64,000 nucleotides of DNA from the NCBI RefSeq assembly GCF_900078315.1, contig NZ_FKBS01000014.1, positions 1,151,847 to 1,215,846 of the forward strand. Reading direction: 5' to 3'. The stretch comes from Bordetella ansorpii. Its GTDB lineage: Bacteria > Pseudomonadota > Gammaproteobacteria > Burkholderiales > Burkholderiaceae_B. The notes under the pieces were generated by a model. The model worked only from the letters and a program-made list of their open reading frames with translations, ran no database searches and was not told where the DNA came from. Each line of letters begins with the position of its first letter. Within the stretch, counting starts at the first letter, position 1. The position numbers and the translations under genes are program-made. Below, in pieces: positions 53,971 through 62,249 of this stretch.

Positions 53971-53988
53971 AAATTTTGTATACATAAT
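53971..53988. promoter_or_regulatory. Candidate GntR operator, site 3 (amidohydrolase promoter)
   Basis: On the minus strand ATGTATACAAAATTT, nearly the same as sites 1 and 2, with the palindromic core GTATAC. Confidence 0.5.
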
Positions 53989-54032
53989 GATCCGGACCGC
54001 GAGGCGGCCCGGCCCCCCGTGCCGGGGCGTCC

Positions 54033-55691
54033 CTATACCGGTTCGGACACGCCCAACATCTCGCGCGCGTGGTTGCGCGTGGTGTCGGTGATGGTGACGC
54101 CGCCCAGCATGCGCGCCAGTTCCTCGATGCGCGCGTCGGGGCTCAGTTCGGTGATCTGCGAACGCGTGGTGCCGCGCGATTCGCTCTTGCTGACCCGGTA
54201 TTGCGTGTTGCCGCAGGCCGCGACCTGCGGCAGGTGGGTCACGCACAGGACCTGATGGCGTTCGCCCAGTTCGCGCAGCAGCTTGCCCACCACCTCGGCC
54301 ACCGCGCCGCCCACGCCGCTGTCGACTTCGTCGAAGATCAGCGTGGGAACGCGCGCGGCGCGGCTGGCGATGACGGACAGCGCCAGCGAGATGCGCGACA
54401 GCTCGCCGCCCGACGCCGCCTTGGCCAGCGAACGCGGCGTGGTGCCGGCATGGCCGGCCACGCGGAATTCGACCGTTTCGCTGCCTTGCGCGGACGGGGC
54501 TGCCTCGGCCAGCGCGGCGACGAAAGTGCCGCCCTGCATGGCCAGCGTCTGCATGGCCTGGCTGACTTCCTTGCCCAGATCCTTGGCGATCTTCTGGCGC
54601 GCGGCGGTGAGCTTGGCGGCCGCGGCGGTGTAGGCCGCCTGGGCCGTGCCGGCCTGGGCGCGCAGCGCCTCGATGTCGCCGGCGGCCTGCATCTCGTCCA
54701 GTTGGGCATGCAGGCTGTCGCGCAGCGCCGGCAGCTCCTCGGGCGTGGTCTTGAACTTGCGGGCCGTCTCGAACACCGCGCCCATGCGCGTCTCGACGTG
54801 GGCCAGGCGCTGCGGATCCAGTTCGACCTTCGAGAGGTAGTTGTTCAGGTCGGACACGGCCTCGCCGATGGCGATCTCGGCCGACTCCAGTTCGTCGCAC
54901 AGCCCCTTCAGCGCGGGATCGTGGCGCATCATCTGCTGCGTGCGCTGCAGCGCCACGCTGACGCGGTGCCGCGCGGAGTCGTCTTCGCCGTCCAGCGCCT
55001 CGAGTACCTGTCCCGCGTCGTCCAGCAGCGACTGGGCGTGCGCCAGGCGGGTGTGTTCGCCCTGCAGGCTGTCCCATTCGTCGGGCGCCAGGGCCAGGGC
55101 GTCGAGCTCGTCGGCCTGCCATTGCACGCGTTCGCGGTCGGCGGCCAGCTTGCCGGCATCCTGTTCGGCCGTTTCCAGCTGGCGTTGCAGGTTGCGCCAG
55201 TGCTTCCAGGCGTGTGCCACCTTGTGGCGCAGTTCGACGTGGCCGCCGTGGGCGTCCAGCAGGTCGCGCTGGGCGTCGGGGCGCATCAGGCTCTGGTGGG
55301 CATGCTGGCCGTGGATGTCGACCAGGTGCTCGCCCAGGTCGCGCAGCAGGGTCACGGTGACGGGTGTGCCGTTCAGGTAGGCGCGGCTGCGGCCTTGCGC
55401 GTCGATGACGCGGCGCAGGGCCAGTTCGGGGCCATCGGCGTCCAGGTCACGCTCGGTCAGCCATTCCTTCAGATGGCTGGGCGTGTCGAACACCGCGGTG
55501 ATGTCGGCGCGCGCCGCGCCTTCGCGCAGCATGCTGGCGTCGCCGCGTTCGCCCAGCGCCAGGGCCAGCGCGTCGATCAGGATGGATTTGCCGGCCCCGG
55601 TCTCGCCGGAGAACACGGTGAAGCCGGAGCCGAAGTGGATCTCGGTCTCTTCGACAATGACGAAGTCTCGGATGTGCAGGGTGCGCAGCAT
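54033..55691 (-). CDS. recN: DNA repair protein RecN
   Basis: A 552-residue SMC-like ATPase for double-strand break repair. Walker A G-E-T-G-A-G-K-S (about 30-37), long coiled-coil arms (about 155-370) and C-terminal Walker B L-I-F-D-E-V-D-S-G-V-G (about 449). The length is usual. It follows nadK after 15 bases, an arrangement common in proteobacteria. Confidence 0.95.
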   Translation of the reverse strand: MLRTLHIRDFVIVEETEIHFGSGFTVFSGETGAGKSILIDALALALGERGDASMLREGAARADITAVFDTPSHLKEWLTERDLDADGPELALRRVIDAQGRSRAYLNGTPVTVTLLRDLGEHLVDIHGQHAHQSLMRPDAQRDLLDAHGGHVELRHKVAHAWKHWRNLQRQLETAEQDAGKLAADRERVQWQADELDALALAPDEWDSLQGEHTRLAHAQSLLDDAGQVLEALDGEDDSARHRVSVALQRTQQMMRHDPALKGLCDELESAEIAIGEAVSDLNNYLSKVELDPQRLAHVETRMGAVFETARKFKTTPEELPALRDSLHAQLDEMQAAGDIEALRAQAGTAQAAYTAAAAKLTAARQKIAKDLGKEVSQAMQTLAMQGGTFVAALAEAAPSAQGSETVEFRVAGHAGTTPRSLAKAASGGELSRISLALSVIASRAARVPTLIFDEVDSGVGGAVAEVVGKLLRELGERHQVLCVTHLPQVAACGNTQYRVSKSESRGTTRSQITELSPDARIEELARMLGGVTITDTTRNHAREMLGVSEPV

Positions 55692-55706
55692 GGCGGGCGC
55701 GTGTGG

Positions 55707-56606
55707 CTATTCAACGTTATCGGTGGCCTGCGGCATCAAGTTCCAATGCAGCTTGCGGCGCAGGGTGGAGAAAAAGCTGTAGCCCTCGGGGTGCACGAAG
55801 CGCACGGTATGCGGGGCGCGCTGCACGGTGATGCGGTCGCCGGGCTGCAGGTCGGACCAGGTCTGCATGTCGAAATGCACGCTGGCGCCGACCTCGACGC
55901 GGCCCATGGCCACCAGGGTCATGCTGAGCACGCCCGTGTCGGGGATGACGATGGGACGGTTCGACAGGGTTTGCGGCGCCACCGGCACCAGCACCATGGC
56001 GTTCAGGCCAGGATGCAGCAACGGGCCGTTGGCCGACAGCGAGTAGGCGGTGGAACCCGTGGGCGTGGCCACGATCAGGCCGTCGGCGCGCTGCGCATAC
56101 ATGAAGGCGTCGTCGAGCTCGACGCGCACTTCGATCATGCCGCCGCGTCCGGCGCGGTTGAGCACCACGTCGTTCAGCGCCGAGGCCGAGAACATCTGCT
56201 GTTCGGCGCGCCATACGCTGCCCTGCAGCATCATGCGGTCTTCGATGCTGTAGTTGCCCTCGAGCACGCGGTTGAGCGCGGCGTGGGCGTCCTGCACGGG
56301 GATGTCGGTGATGAAGCCCAGCCGGCCATGGTTGATGCCGACCAGCGGCACGCCATAGGGGGCCAGGTGGCGCGCGGCGCCCAGCACCGTGCCGTCGCCG
56401 CCCATGACCACGGCCAGCGAGGCGCTGCGGCCGATTTCCTGCAGGTCGGCGACCGGGTACTCGTGGACCTGCGTGTTCCGGGCGGTGTCCGCCTCGATCA
56501 GCACCTTGCGGCCTGCCTGCGTGATGGCGTTGGCCAGCGCGCGCAACGCGCCGTCCAGGCCGCTGTCCTGGTGCCTGCCGATCAGGGCGACGGTGGGAAA
56601 ATGCAT
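55707..56606 (-). CDS. nadK: NAD kinase
   Basis: A 299-residue enzyme that makes NADP from NAD. The signature G-G-D-G-T-V-L-G-A lies near residues 69-77, N-H-G-R-L-G-F near 92, and T-P-T-G-S-T-A-Y-S-L-S-A near 180. It is co-transcribed with recN. Confidence 0.95.
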   Translation of the reverse strand: MHFPTVALIGRHQDSGLDGALRALANAITQAGRKVLIEADTARNTQVHEYPVADLQEIGRSASLAVVMGGDGTVLGAARHLAPYGVPLVGINHGRLGFITDIPVQDAHAALNRVLEGNYSIEDRMMLQGSVWRAEQQMFSASALNDVVLNRAGRGGMIEVRVELDDAFMYAQRADGLIVATPTGSTAYSLSANGPLLHPGLNAMVLVPVAPQTLSNRPIVIPDTGVLSMTLVAMGRVEVGASVHFDMQTWSDLQPGDRITVQRAPHTVRFVHPEGYSFFSTLRRKLHWNLMPQATDNVE

Positions 56607-56838
56607 GGTGGAAGTCTGTATGTATAGGTATGGGGAAAAGCGGGCGCGCCTGACGATGATTATAGGGGGCCGTTCGTGACGGACGCAGGAGAAAAGTCTC
56701 CCTTGCGCCGGCCGGCCGCCGCGCTTCCCATTTCCCCGGCTGTGCGAGGCTCCTTTTAGGGTTAACAGGCCCTAAGACGGCGCCGCGTCATCCTTCCACC
56801 TTGCGCGGGCGCCCGCTCGCCCGGCCTTCTTTTTCCCG
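56607..56838. other. Intergenic region upstream of nadK
   Basis: No gene. It contains the nadK-recN promoter region, a small inverted repeat TTAGGG / CCCTAA (56,756-56,775) and a GCGGGCGCCCGC palindrome near the end of the cytochrome b561 gene. Confidence 0.5.
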
Positions 56839-57363
56839 TTATTTGCCGGTCATCGACCTCAGCACGCCGTCGCGGCGGATCAGGCCGTGATACAGCGCGG
56901 CCGCGAAGTGGGCCAAGAAGGTCGCGAAGAACAGGTACGCCAGCCAGCGGTGGGCGTGGCGCAGCCAGGCGAACAGCACCGGATCCGCCGGGGCGATGGC
57001 GGGCAATTGCACGCCCGCGCCCAGCACGATGGGATAGCCGCCCGCCGACTGCATGGCCCAGCCGATCAGGGGCATGGCGATCATCAGGGCGTACAGCGCG
57101 AGGTGCGAGCCATGCGCGGCCAGCCGCTGCCAGGCCGGCAGGCCCTCGGGCAACGCGGGCGGGGGCGAACGCCACCGCACGGCCAGCCGGATACAGGCCA
57201 GCACCAATACCGCGATGCCCAGGGGCAGGTGGATCGACACCAGCGCCGCGTGCCGTTCCGATATCGACGCCGTCATCCCCACGCCGATGAACAGCATGGC
57301 GACGATCATCGCCGCCATGAGCCAGTGCAAGAGGCGCGCGGGCAGGCTGAAAGTCGTCTTCAT
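56839..57363 (-). CDS. Cytochrome b561
   Basis: A 174-residue di-heme inner-membrane protein with four segments. Candidate heme ligands are H14 (L-L-H-W-L), H45 or so (S-I-H-L-P-L-G), and H in R-H-A-H-R-W-L-A-Y (about 138-141) and A-H-F. It overlaps the upstream catalase-like gene by a base, so the pair is one unit. It could pass electrons from quinol to the periplasmic peroxidase (inference). The first of two adjacent ATGs is at 57,366. Confidence 0.88.
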   Translation of the reverse strand: MKTTFSLPARLLHWLMAAMIVAMLFIGVGMTASISERHAALVSIHLPLGIAVLVLACIRLAVRWRSPPPALPEGLPAWQRLAAHGSHLALYALMIAMPLIGWAMQSAGGYPIVLGAGVQLPAIAPADPVLFAWLRHAHRWLAYLFFATFLAHFAAALYHGLIRRDGVLRSMTGK

Positions 57364-58442
57364 CATCGTTTCTCCGATTGCATGCGGGCGGCGCCGGGGA
57401 TGCCGGCTTCTTCGCTGGTGCGCCGCAGGTAGGAATCCGCATAGGCGGCCGAACGGGCGGCCAGCAGCGGGTCGGCAGAGGCCTGCATGCCGCGCGGCAG
57501 GACCGTCGGGTCGTAGTTGACGTCGCGGCAGGGGCCGCTGTCCTGGGCCGTGACGGTATCGAGCACCAGTACGCCCGCATCGATCGTGGTGCGTTGCGCG
57601 GGCCAGTTCCGGGTGGCGTCGTCGACAGGATCATCGGCGGCCGCCAGGGTGAACAGCAGCTTCCAGCGTTGCGGGCCGGCGGCGATGCGGCGCGACAGGT
57701 CTTCCTGCAGGACGTCCGCGTCGCCGGCGGTGGCGGCGCTGCCCTGTGCGGCGGCCTGTTCCGGTTCCACGCGCCAGCGCACCGCCTGCCGCTTGCCCTG
57801 CGCATTCACCAGATAGAACGCATTCAGCGAGTAATACGTTTCGGTGGCATAGCTGGCGCTGGGCTTGGCCTGTTTCACCCAGGCCAGGAACGCGCGCATC
57901 TCGGGATGCCCGCCGACGAAGGCCTTGAGTTTCTCGGGGTCGGGCTTGCCGGTCTCGGGATCGGGGCGGCCGGCCAGCGCCTGCTCGTAGAACGCCTGCG
58001 GCGTCGCGAGCGGAAAGACGGGCATGCTGTTCATGCCGGTGCGCCATTGCTGCCCGTCGGGCGCGGTCAGCCGCAGCGCCAGGCTGCGTATCGGCACGCT
58101 GTTGTCCGGGGCGTAGGGGTTGCCGCCCGGCAGGGCGAAACGGCCGACCACGGGCGTGCGGGTGGCCTGGAAGAAGGGCGCGCTGGAATAGGCGCTGGCC
58201 GCGCCGTTGCCCTCGAAATAGCCGCTGACGCAAACCCCCTTGGCATGGTTGCGCCGATAACCGGGATGCTGGCCGCCGTTGGCCTGCAGCGCATCGACGA
58301 CCTTTTCCGGTGTCAGCCGCTGCGGCGCCAGCCAGCCGCCCACGTAGCCGAAGGCGGCGGTCACGCCCGCCACGGCGACGCCGATCGCCGCCCAGCGCAG
58401 GCCATCGCGCCGGGGCGCGCGTCCTGAAGACATACGCTCCAT
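57363..58442 (-). CDS. Catalase-family peroxidase (SrpA-like), membrane-anchored/periplasmic
   Basis: A 359-residue protein with an N-terminal membrane or signal segment (about 15-38), then a minimal catalase fold of the SrpA group: distal His in H-P-G-Y-R-R-N-H-A-K-G (about 60-70), Arg/Asn positions and a proximal Tyr region near A-D-S-Y (about 340). The ATG at 58,442 is chosen because GGAG lies 8 bases upstream. It is transcribed from an ECF-type promoter that mirrors that of the sigma gene. Confidence 0.85.
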   Translation of the reverse strand: MERMSSGRAPRRDGLRWAAIGVAVAGVTAAFGYVGGWLAPQRLTPEKVVDALQANGGQHPGYRRNHAKGVCVSGYFEGNGAASAYSSAPFFQATRTPVVGRFALPGGNPYAPDNSVPIRSLALRLTAPDGQQWRTGMNSMPVFPLATPQAFYEQALAGRPDPETGKPDPEKLKAFVGGHPEMRAFLAWVKQAKPSASYATETYYSLNAFYLVNAQGKRQAVRWRVEPEQAAAQGSAATAGDADVLQEDLSRRIAAGPQRWKLLFTLAAADDPVDDATRNWPAQRTTIDAGVLVLDTVTAQDSGPCRDVNYDPTVLPRGMQASADPLLAARSAAYADSYLRRTSEEAGIPGAARMQSEKR

Positions 58443-58483
58443 GATATCCACTCCTGGGCCGCGGGCCCTGTGTCGAATTCCTG

Positions 58484-58511
58484 TAAGACGTTGGCCGGCC
58501 AGGCTTATTCC
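58484..58511 (-). promoter_or_regulatory. ECF sigma-dependent promoter of the catalase-cytochrome b561 unit
   Basis: Minus strand GGAATA (58,506-58,511), 15-bp spacer, CGTCTTA (58,484-58,490). Identical in both boxes and spacing to the promoter of the divergent sigma gene. Confidence 0.75.
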
Positions 58512-58537
58512 GCACGGAAGAAATTTTCTCGGACCAG

Positions 58538-58565
58538 GGAATAGTGCGCCGCCCGCGGCGTCTTA
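58538..58565 (+). promoter_or_regulatory. ECF sigma-dependent promoter of the sigma/anti-sigma unit
   Basis: GGAATA (58,538-58,543), 15-bp spacer, CGTCTTA (58,559-58,565). The expected start is about 30 bases before the sigma ATG, implying autoregulation. Confidence 0.75.
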
Positions 58566-58601
58566 CTATGTCCTGCGGCGTGCCGCATTCCCGCATTCAC
58601 C

Positions 58602-59138
58602 ATGGGCGACCCGCCTGCCATGTCCGTGACCGACCAAGACGAGCAACTGCGCGAAATGATCCCGCGTCTGCGCCGCTTCGCGCTCTGGCTGACGCGGGAC
58701 GTGCATGCGGCGGACGATCTCGTGCAATCGACGCTGGAGCGCGCCCTGTCGCGCTGGTCCAGCCGGCGTGACGGAGGGTCGCTGCGCAGTTGGCTGTTCA
58801 CCATCCTGCACCGCCGCTTTCTCGACACCCAGCGCAGCGCCAGGCGGCAGGCCGCGATGCTCGGCCGCCTTTACGAGCCCGAAGCGCCGCAGTGGCCGTC
58901 GGCCGAGGACGTGGCGGCCACGCGTGGCACGCTCGAGGCTTTCGGCAGCCTGTCCGACGAACACCGCGCGATGCTGCTGCTGGTGGCCGTCGAGGGTCAT
59001 AGCTACCAGGAAGTCTCCGACCTGCTGGGCATCCCCATCGGCACGGTGATGTCCCGGCTGTCGCGCGCACGGCAGGCATTGCGGCGGCTCAGCGAGGGCG
59101 AGCAGCGTCCCGCCCCTCTACTGCGAGTGATGAAATGA
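58602..59138 (+). CDS. ECF RNA polymerase sigma factor
   Basis: A 178-residue sigma-70 family factor. Region 2 (L-W-L-T-R-D-V-H-A-A-D-D-L-V-Q; W-L-F-T-I-L-H-R-R-F-L-D) and region 4 (Y-Q-E-V-S-D-L-L-G-I-P-I-G-T-V-M-S-R-L) are complete. ATGs at 58,602 and 58,620 are both possible; neither has a good ribosome site. Its stop overlaps the anti-sigma start by 4 bases. The likely targets are its own operon and the divergent catalase/cytochrome unit. Confidence 0.92.
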   Translation: MGDPPAMSVTDQDEQLREMIPRLRRFALWLTRDVHAADDLVQSTLERALSRWSSRRDGGSLRSWLFTILHRRFLDTQRSARRQAAMLGRLYEPEAPQWPSAEDVAATRGTLEAFGSLSDEHRAMLLLVAVEGHSYQEVSDLLGIPIGTVMSRLSRARQALRRLSEGEQRPAPLLRVMK

Positions 59139-59887
59139 ATCAGGTCCCCAGCGAAGACGATCTCCACGCCTACGTCGACGGCCAGCTCGATGACGCGGCG
59201 CATGCCGCCGTCGAGCGCTATCTGTCACGGCATCCCGAGCGGGCGCGGCAGGTGCAGGACTGGCAACGGGATGCGCAACGCCTGCGTGCCGCGATCGCCG
59301 GGGTGCCGATGCCGCGCGTCAATCCGGCGCTGGATCCGGCAATGATCCGTGCGCGCCGCGCCGCGCGCACGCGCTCGTGGATGGCTATTGCTGCCTCGCT
59401 GCTGTTCTGCGTGGCGATCGGTTCGCTGGGCGGATGGCAGGCGCGGGGATGGCGCATGGCATCCGCGGTCGCGCCGATGAGCGACGCTGTCGCTGCGTAC
59501 CGGTTGATGGTGGTGGACCGCACCGCGCCCGTCGACTTCGCGGCTTCCAGCCAGGACGAACTGCAGGGGTGGCTGGATCGCAATGTGGGCCTGGCGGCGA
59601 AGATGCCCGACCTGGCGCCCGCCGGATTCCGCCCCGTTGGCGGACGGCTGTTCGCCACGGAAAGCGGGGCGGCGGCCATGGTCATCTACCAGGATGCGGT
59701 GGGACGCACGCTCAGCTTCTACGTCCGGCCGCCCTTGTCCGCACATCGGCTGCTGGTGGCGGGCGAACGTACCGAAGGCGGATTGATCGCGCGATATGGC
59801 TCGAGGCAGGGCGTGCTGTATGCCATGGTGGGGCCCGCCGATGCGTTCTCGTTGCAGGGCGTCGCGAACGCACTGAACAGGCCGTAG
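59135..59887 (+). CDS. Membrane anti-sigma factor
   Basis: A 250-residue protein with a short cytosolic zinc-finger-like N-terminal domain (D-D-L-H-A-Y-V-D-G-Q-L-D, 9-20; H in R-Y-L-S-R-H-P-E-R), one membrane helix (about 87-105) and a periplasmic domain. It should hold the ECF sigma factor until an envelope or oxidative signal appears. It is translationally coupled to the sigma gene. Confidence 0.88.
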   Translation: MNQVPSEDDLHAYVDGQLDDAAHAAVERYLSRHPERARQVQDWQRDAQRLRAAIAGVPMPRVNPALDPAMIRARRAARTRSWMAIAASLLFCVAIGSLGGWQARGWRMASAVAPMSDAVAAYRLMVVDRTAPVDFAASSQDELQGWLDRNVGLAAKMPDLAPAGFRPVGGRLFATESGAAAMVIYQDAVGRTLSFYVRPPLSAHRLLVAGERTEGGLIARYGSRQGVLYAMVGPADAFSLQGVANALNRP

Positions 59888-59966
59888 GGGCCGTGCCGCC
59901 GGTCCGCTGGCGGCTGACGTTCTCATGACACCGGATGACCCATCGGCCGCCACGCGCCGGCCGGGC

Positions 59967-59984
59967 GCCGCCGCGCGCGGCGGC
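59967..59984 (+). terminator. GC hairpin after the anti-sigma gene
   Basis: An 18-bp palindrome, GCCGCCGC / GCGGCGGC around GC, followed by CTTT. Likely end of the sigma/anti-sigma transcript. Confidence 0.5.
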
Positions 59985-60015
59985 CTTTCCCGAAGTCCGC
60001 ATTTTCGCGAAAAGT

Positions 60016-60031
60016 TGGCACGAGGATTGCT
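60016..60031 (+). promoter_or_regulatory. Sigma-54 promoter
   Basis: TGGCACG-AGGA-TTGCT is an exact match to the -24/-12 consensus; the GG and GC pairs are separated by 10 bp as required. It points at the Bug receptor gene, about 205 bases upstream of its ATG. Confidence 0.75.
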
Positions 60032-60236
60032 TGATAAAGGTCGGGGACGTCGTCCCGGTCAGTACGAGATCCATTGATTTTTCGTGGTTTTTTCTCGTAT
60101 TGGTTGAAACCCTAGCAAGACCAAATGCTCAGTATAGTGAATAATTGCTCAGCCTACTGAGTATTTTGGTGCACACAGCACCCAATTGGTGCAACACGGC
60201 AGTTCCGATCAATCCGCTATTGCGCGAGTTCCGACC

Positions 60237-61220
60237 ATGCTCACCAGAATGCTTATTCGTCTGCTCTGTTTCTCTACCCTGATTGCGGCGGCCTCTTCGC
60301 CGGCCCGGGCGCAGGATGCCAAACCGGCCTCGGCCTTTCCCGCCAAGACGGTCGAGATCACCGTTCCTTACGCCGTGGGCGGCGGCGTGGACATGCTGGG
60401 CCGCCTGATCGGCGACCAGATCGGCAAGCTGGGCCAATCCGTCATCGTCAGCAATCGGGGCGGCGCGGGGGGCATGGTCGGCACCAAGTATGTGGCGAGT
60501 CAGCCTGCCGACGGCCATCACCTGCTGATGACCAACGACGCCTACGCCCTGGCGCCCGCCATCTTCGCCAACCTTTCTTATGATCCCAGGAAAGATCTGG
60601 AGCCCGTGGTTGCCGTGGCCTATGCGCCCATGCTGGTGCTGGTGCCCGCCAACTCGACATTCCGCTCCTTCGGCGACATCGTGAAGGCCAGCAAGACCGC
60701 CAAGCTGTCGTGGGCGTCATGCGGCGCGGGCACCGATCCGCATCTGGCGGGCGAAATGATGAACACGGAATTCCACATGGAGAATGCCCATATTCCGTAC
60801 AAAGGGTGCGGCCCAGCCATGGTCGACCTCATCGGCGGCCAGGTCGATTACGGGGTGATCACGATTTCTGGCGCGCTGGCGAACATTGCCGGAGGCAAGC
60901 TGGTGCCCCTGGCGATCACCTCGCAGACGCGGTCGCCCGTCTTGCCGGACGTGCCGACCATGCGCGAGCTGGGGGCGGCCGATTTCTCGCTTGACCAGTG
61001 GCAGGGCCTGTTCGTCCCCGCCGGCACGCCCGACAGCGTCAAGCAGGCCATCTACCGGACGGTGGCCGATGCCATGAAAGTCCCGACGATGAGGCAGAAG
61101 CTCGAAAGCCTGGGCTACATCATCGCCGACGAAGGCCCGGACAGTTTCAAGAAGATCGTCGACAGCGACCTGGAGCGTTTCTCCGCGCTGGCGAAACAGA
61201 TCGGCTTGAAGGCGGATTGA
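60237..61220 (+). CDS. Bug-family periplasmic receptor (tripartite tricarboxylate transporter type)
   Basis: A 327-residue exported protein; the ATG at 60,237 gives a signal peptide ending A-R-A (about 25). Bug signatures are present: I-T-V-P-Y-A-V-G-G-G-V-D, N-R-G-G-A-G-G-M-V-G, and S-Q-P-A-D-G-H. Bug proteins bind carboxylic acids; hundreds occur in Bordetella relatives, many without transporter genes beside them, as here. It probably captures an aromatic or heterocyclic acid used by the downstream enzymes (inference). Confidence 0.9.
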   Translation: MLTRMLIRLLCFSTLIAAASSPARAQDAKPASAFPAKTVEITVPYAVGGGVDMLGRLIGDQIGKLGQSVIVSNRGGAGGMVGTKYVASQPADGHHLLMTNDAYALAPAIFANLSYDPRKDLEPVVAVAYAPMLVLVPANSTFRSFGDIVKASKTAKLSWASCGAGTDPHLAGEMMNTEFHMENAHIPYKGCGPAMVDLIGGQVDYGVITISGALANIAGGKLVPLAITSQTRSPVLPDVPTMRELGAADFSLDQWQGLFVPAGTPDSVKQAIYRTVADAMKVPTMRQKLESLGYIIADEGPDSFKKIVDSDLERFSALAKQIGLKAD

Positions 61221-61247
61221 GCAACCCCCAAAGAAGGAAGACGTCTT

Positions 61248-62243
61248 ATGAGCAAGTTGAACATCAGCCTCTCCGTAGGCAACTATGACCGCACCCAGGC
61301 ACTGTTCGACGGCCGCGTGGCCATCGAGGGCTGCAACGTGCATGCCGTGCCCCTGGAGCCCGAAGAGGCCTTCCACCGCGCATTCCGCTACGAGGAATTC
61401 GACGTGACGGAGATCTCCATGAGCAGCCTGATGATGAACACGGCGCGTGGCGAGAATGCCTATATCGGCATCCCGGCCGTGCTGTCGCGCGTGTTCCGCC
61501 AGTCGGGCATCTATATCCGCACCGACCGCGGCATCCAGACCCCGAAGGACCTGAAGGGCAAGATCATCGGCGTGCCGGAATACCAGATCACGGCCAACGT
61601 GTGGATCCGCGGCATCCTGCAGGACGAGTACGGGATCAAGCCCTCGGACATCAAGTGGCGCCGGGGCGGCATCGAGGAGCCGGGCCGGGGCGAGCGTTCG
61701 CCCCTCACGCTGAATGCCGACATCGACCTGCAGCAGGTTCCCGACGACAAGACCCTGTCGGGCATGCTGGAGGCCGGCGAGATCGATGGCTACATCGGCG
61801 CCCGCGCGCCGTCCTGCTTCCTGCGCGGCGCGCCCAACGTGGGCCGCCTGTTTGGCGATAACTACATCGAGGCCGAGAAGGACTATTTCCGCCGCACCAG
61901 GATTTTCCCGATCATGCATCTGGTGGGTATCCGCAAGTCGCTGGTCGAAAAGAATCCCTGGCTGCCTGTCAGCGTCTACAAGGCGTTCATCAAGGCCAAG
62001 CAGCTTGCGGTGCACGAGCTCAACGAGATCTGCCACCTGGCGGTCACCCTGCCGTGGATGGTGCACCACTACAACGAAGCCCGCGCGCTGATGGGCGACG
62101 ATTACTGGCCCTATGGGCTGGAGGCCAATCGCCACGTCATCGAGACCTTCTCGCGCTATCACTTCGAGCAGGGCCTTTCCGAGCGCCGCGTGACGCCCGA
62201 GGAGATCTTCGCGCCGTCGTCGCTGGACCTGTCCAAGATCTGA
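61248..62243 (+). CDS. 4,5-dihydroxyphthalate decarboxylase-like protein
   Basis: A 331-residue protein without signal peptide that resembles 4,5-dihydroxyphthalate decarboxylase (Pht5) and the related periplasmic-binding-protein fold: L-N-I-S-L-S-V-G-N-Y-D-R-T, G-V-P-E-Y-Q-I-T-A-N-V-W-I-R-G and the C-terminal P-Y-G-L-E-A-N-R. True substrate is unknown. It is placed between the receptor and the Mo hydroxylase genes, so a decarboxylation step in the same aromatic or N-heterocyclic acid pathway is plausible. Confidence 0.78.
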   Translation: MSKLNISLSVGNYDRTQALFDGRVAIEGCNVHAVPLEPEEAFHRAFRYEEFDVTEISMSSLMMNTARGENAYIGIPAVLSRVFRQSGIYIRTDRGIQTPKDLKGKIIGVPEYQITANVWIRGILQDEYGIKPSDIKWRRGGIEEPGRGERSPLTLNADIDLQQVPDDKTLSGMLEAGEIDGYIGARAPSCFLRGAPNVGRLFGDNYIEAEKDYFRRTRIFPIMHLVGIRKSLVEKNPWLPVSVYKAFIKAKQLAVHELNEICHLAVTLPWMVHHYNEARALMGDDYWPYGLEANRHVIETFSRYHFEQGLSERRVTPEEIFAPSSLDLSKI

Positions 62244-62249
62244 CGCGCG

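Larger units (their letters stand above)
59888..60236 (+). other. Regulatory intergenic region before the Bug-Mo hydroxylase operon
   Basis: About 350 bases without a gene. In order: a palindromic GC hairpin (terminator candidate, 59,967-59,984), a sigma-54 promoter (60,016-60,031), the inverted repeat GGGGAC/GTCCC (60,043-60,056), two TGCTCAG repeats and a CTCAG-N4-CTGAG palindrome (60,126-60,161), and two TTGGTGCA repeats (60,166-60,193). Confidence 0.7.

Noticed and set aside
54069-56627. An 852-codon open frame on the plus strand
   Set aside because: Antisense to recN and nadK; no recognisable protein features.
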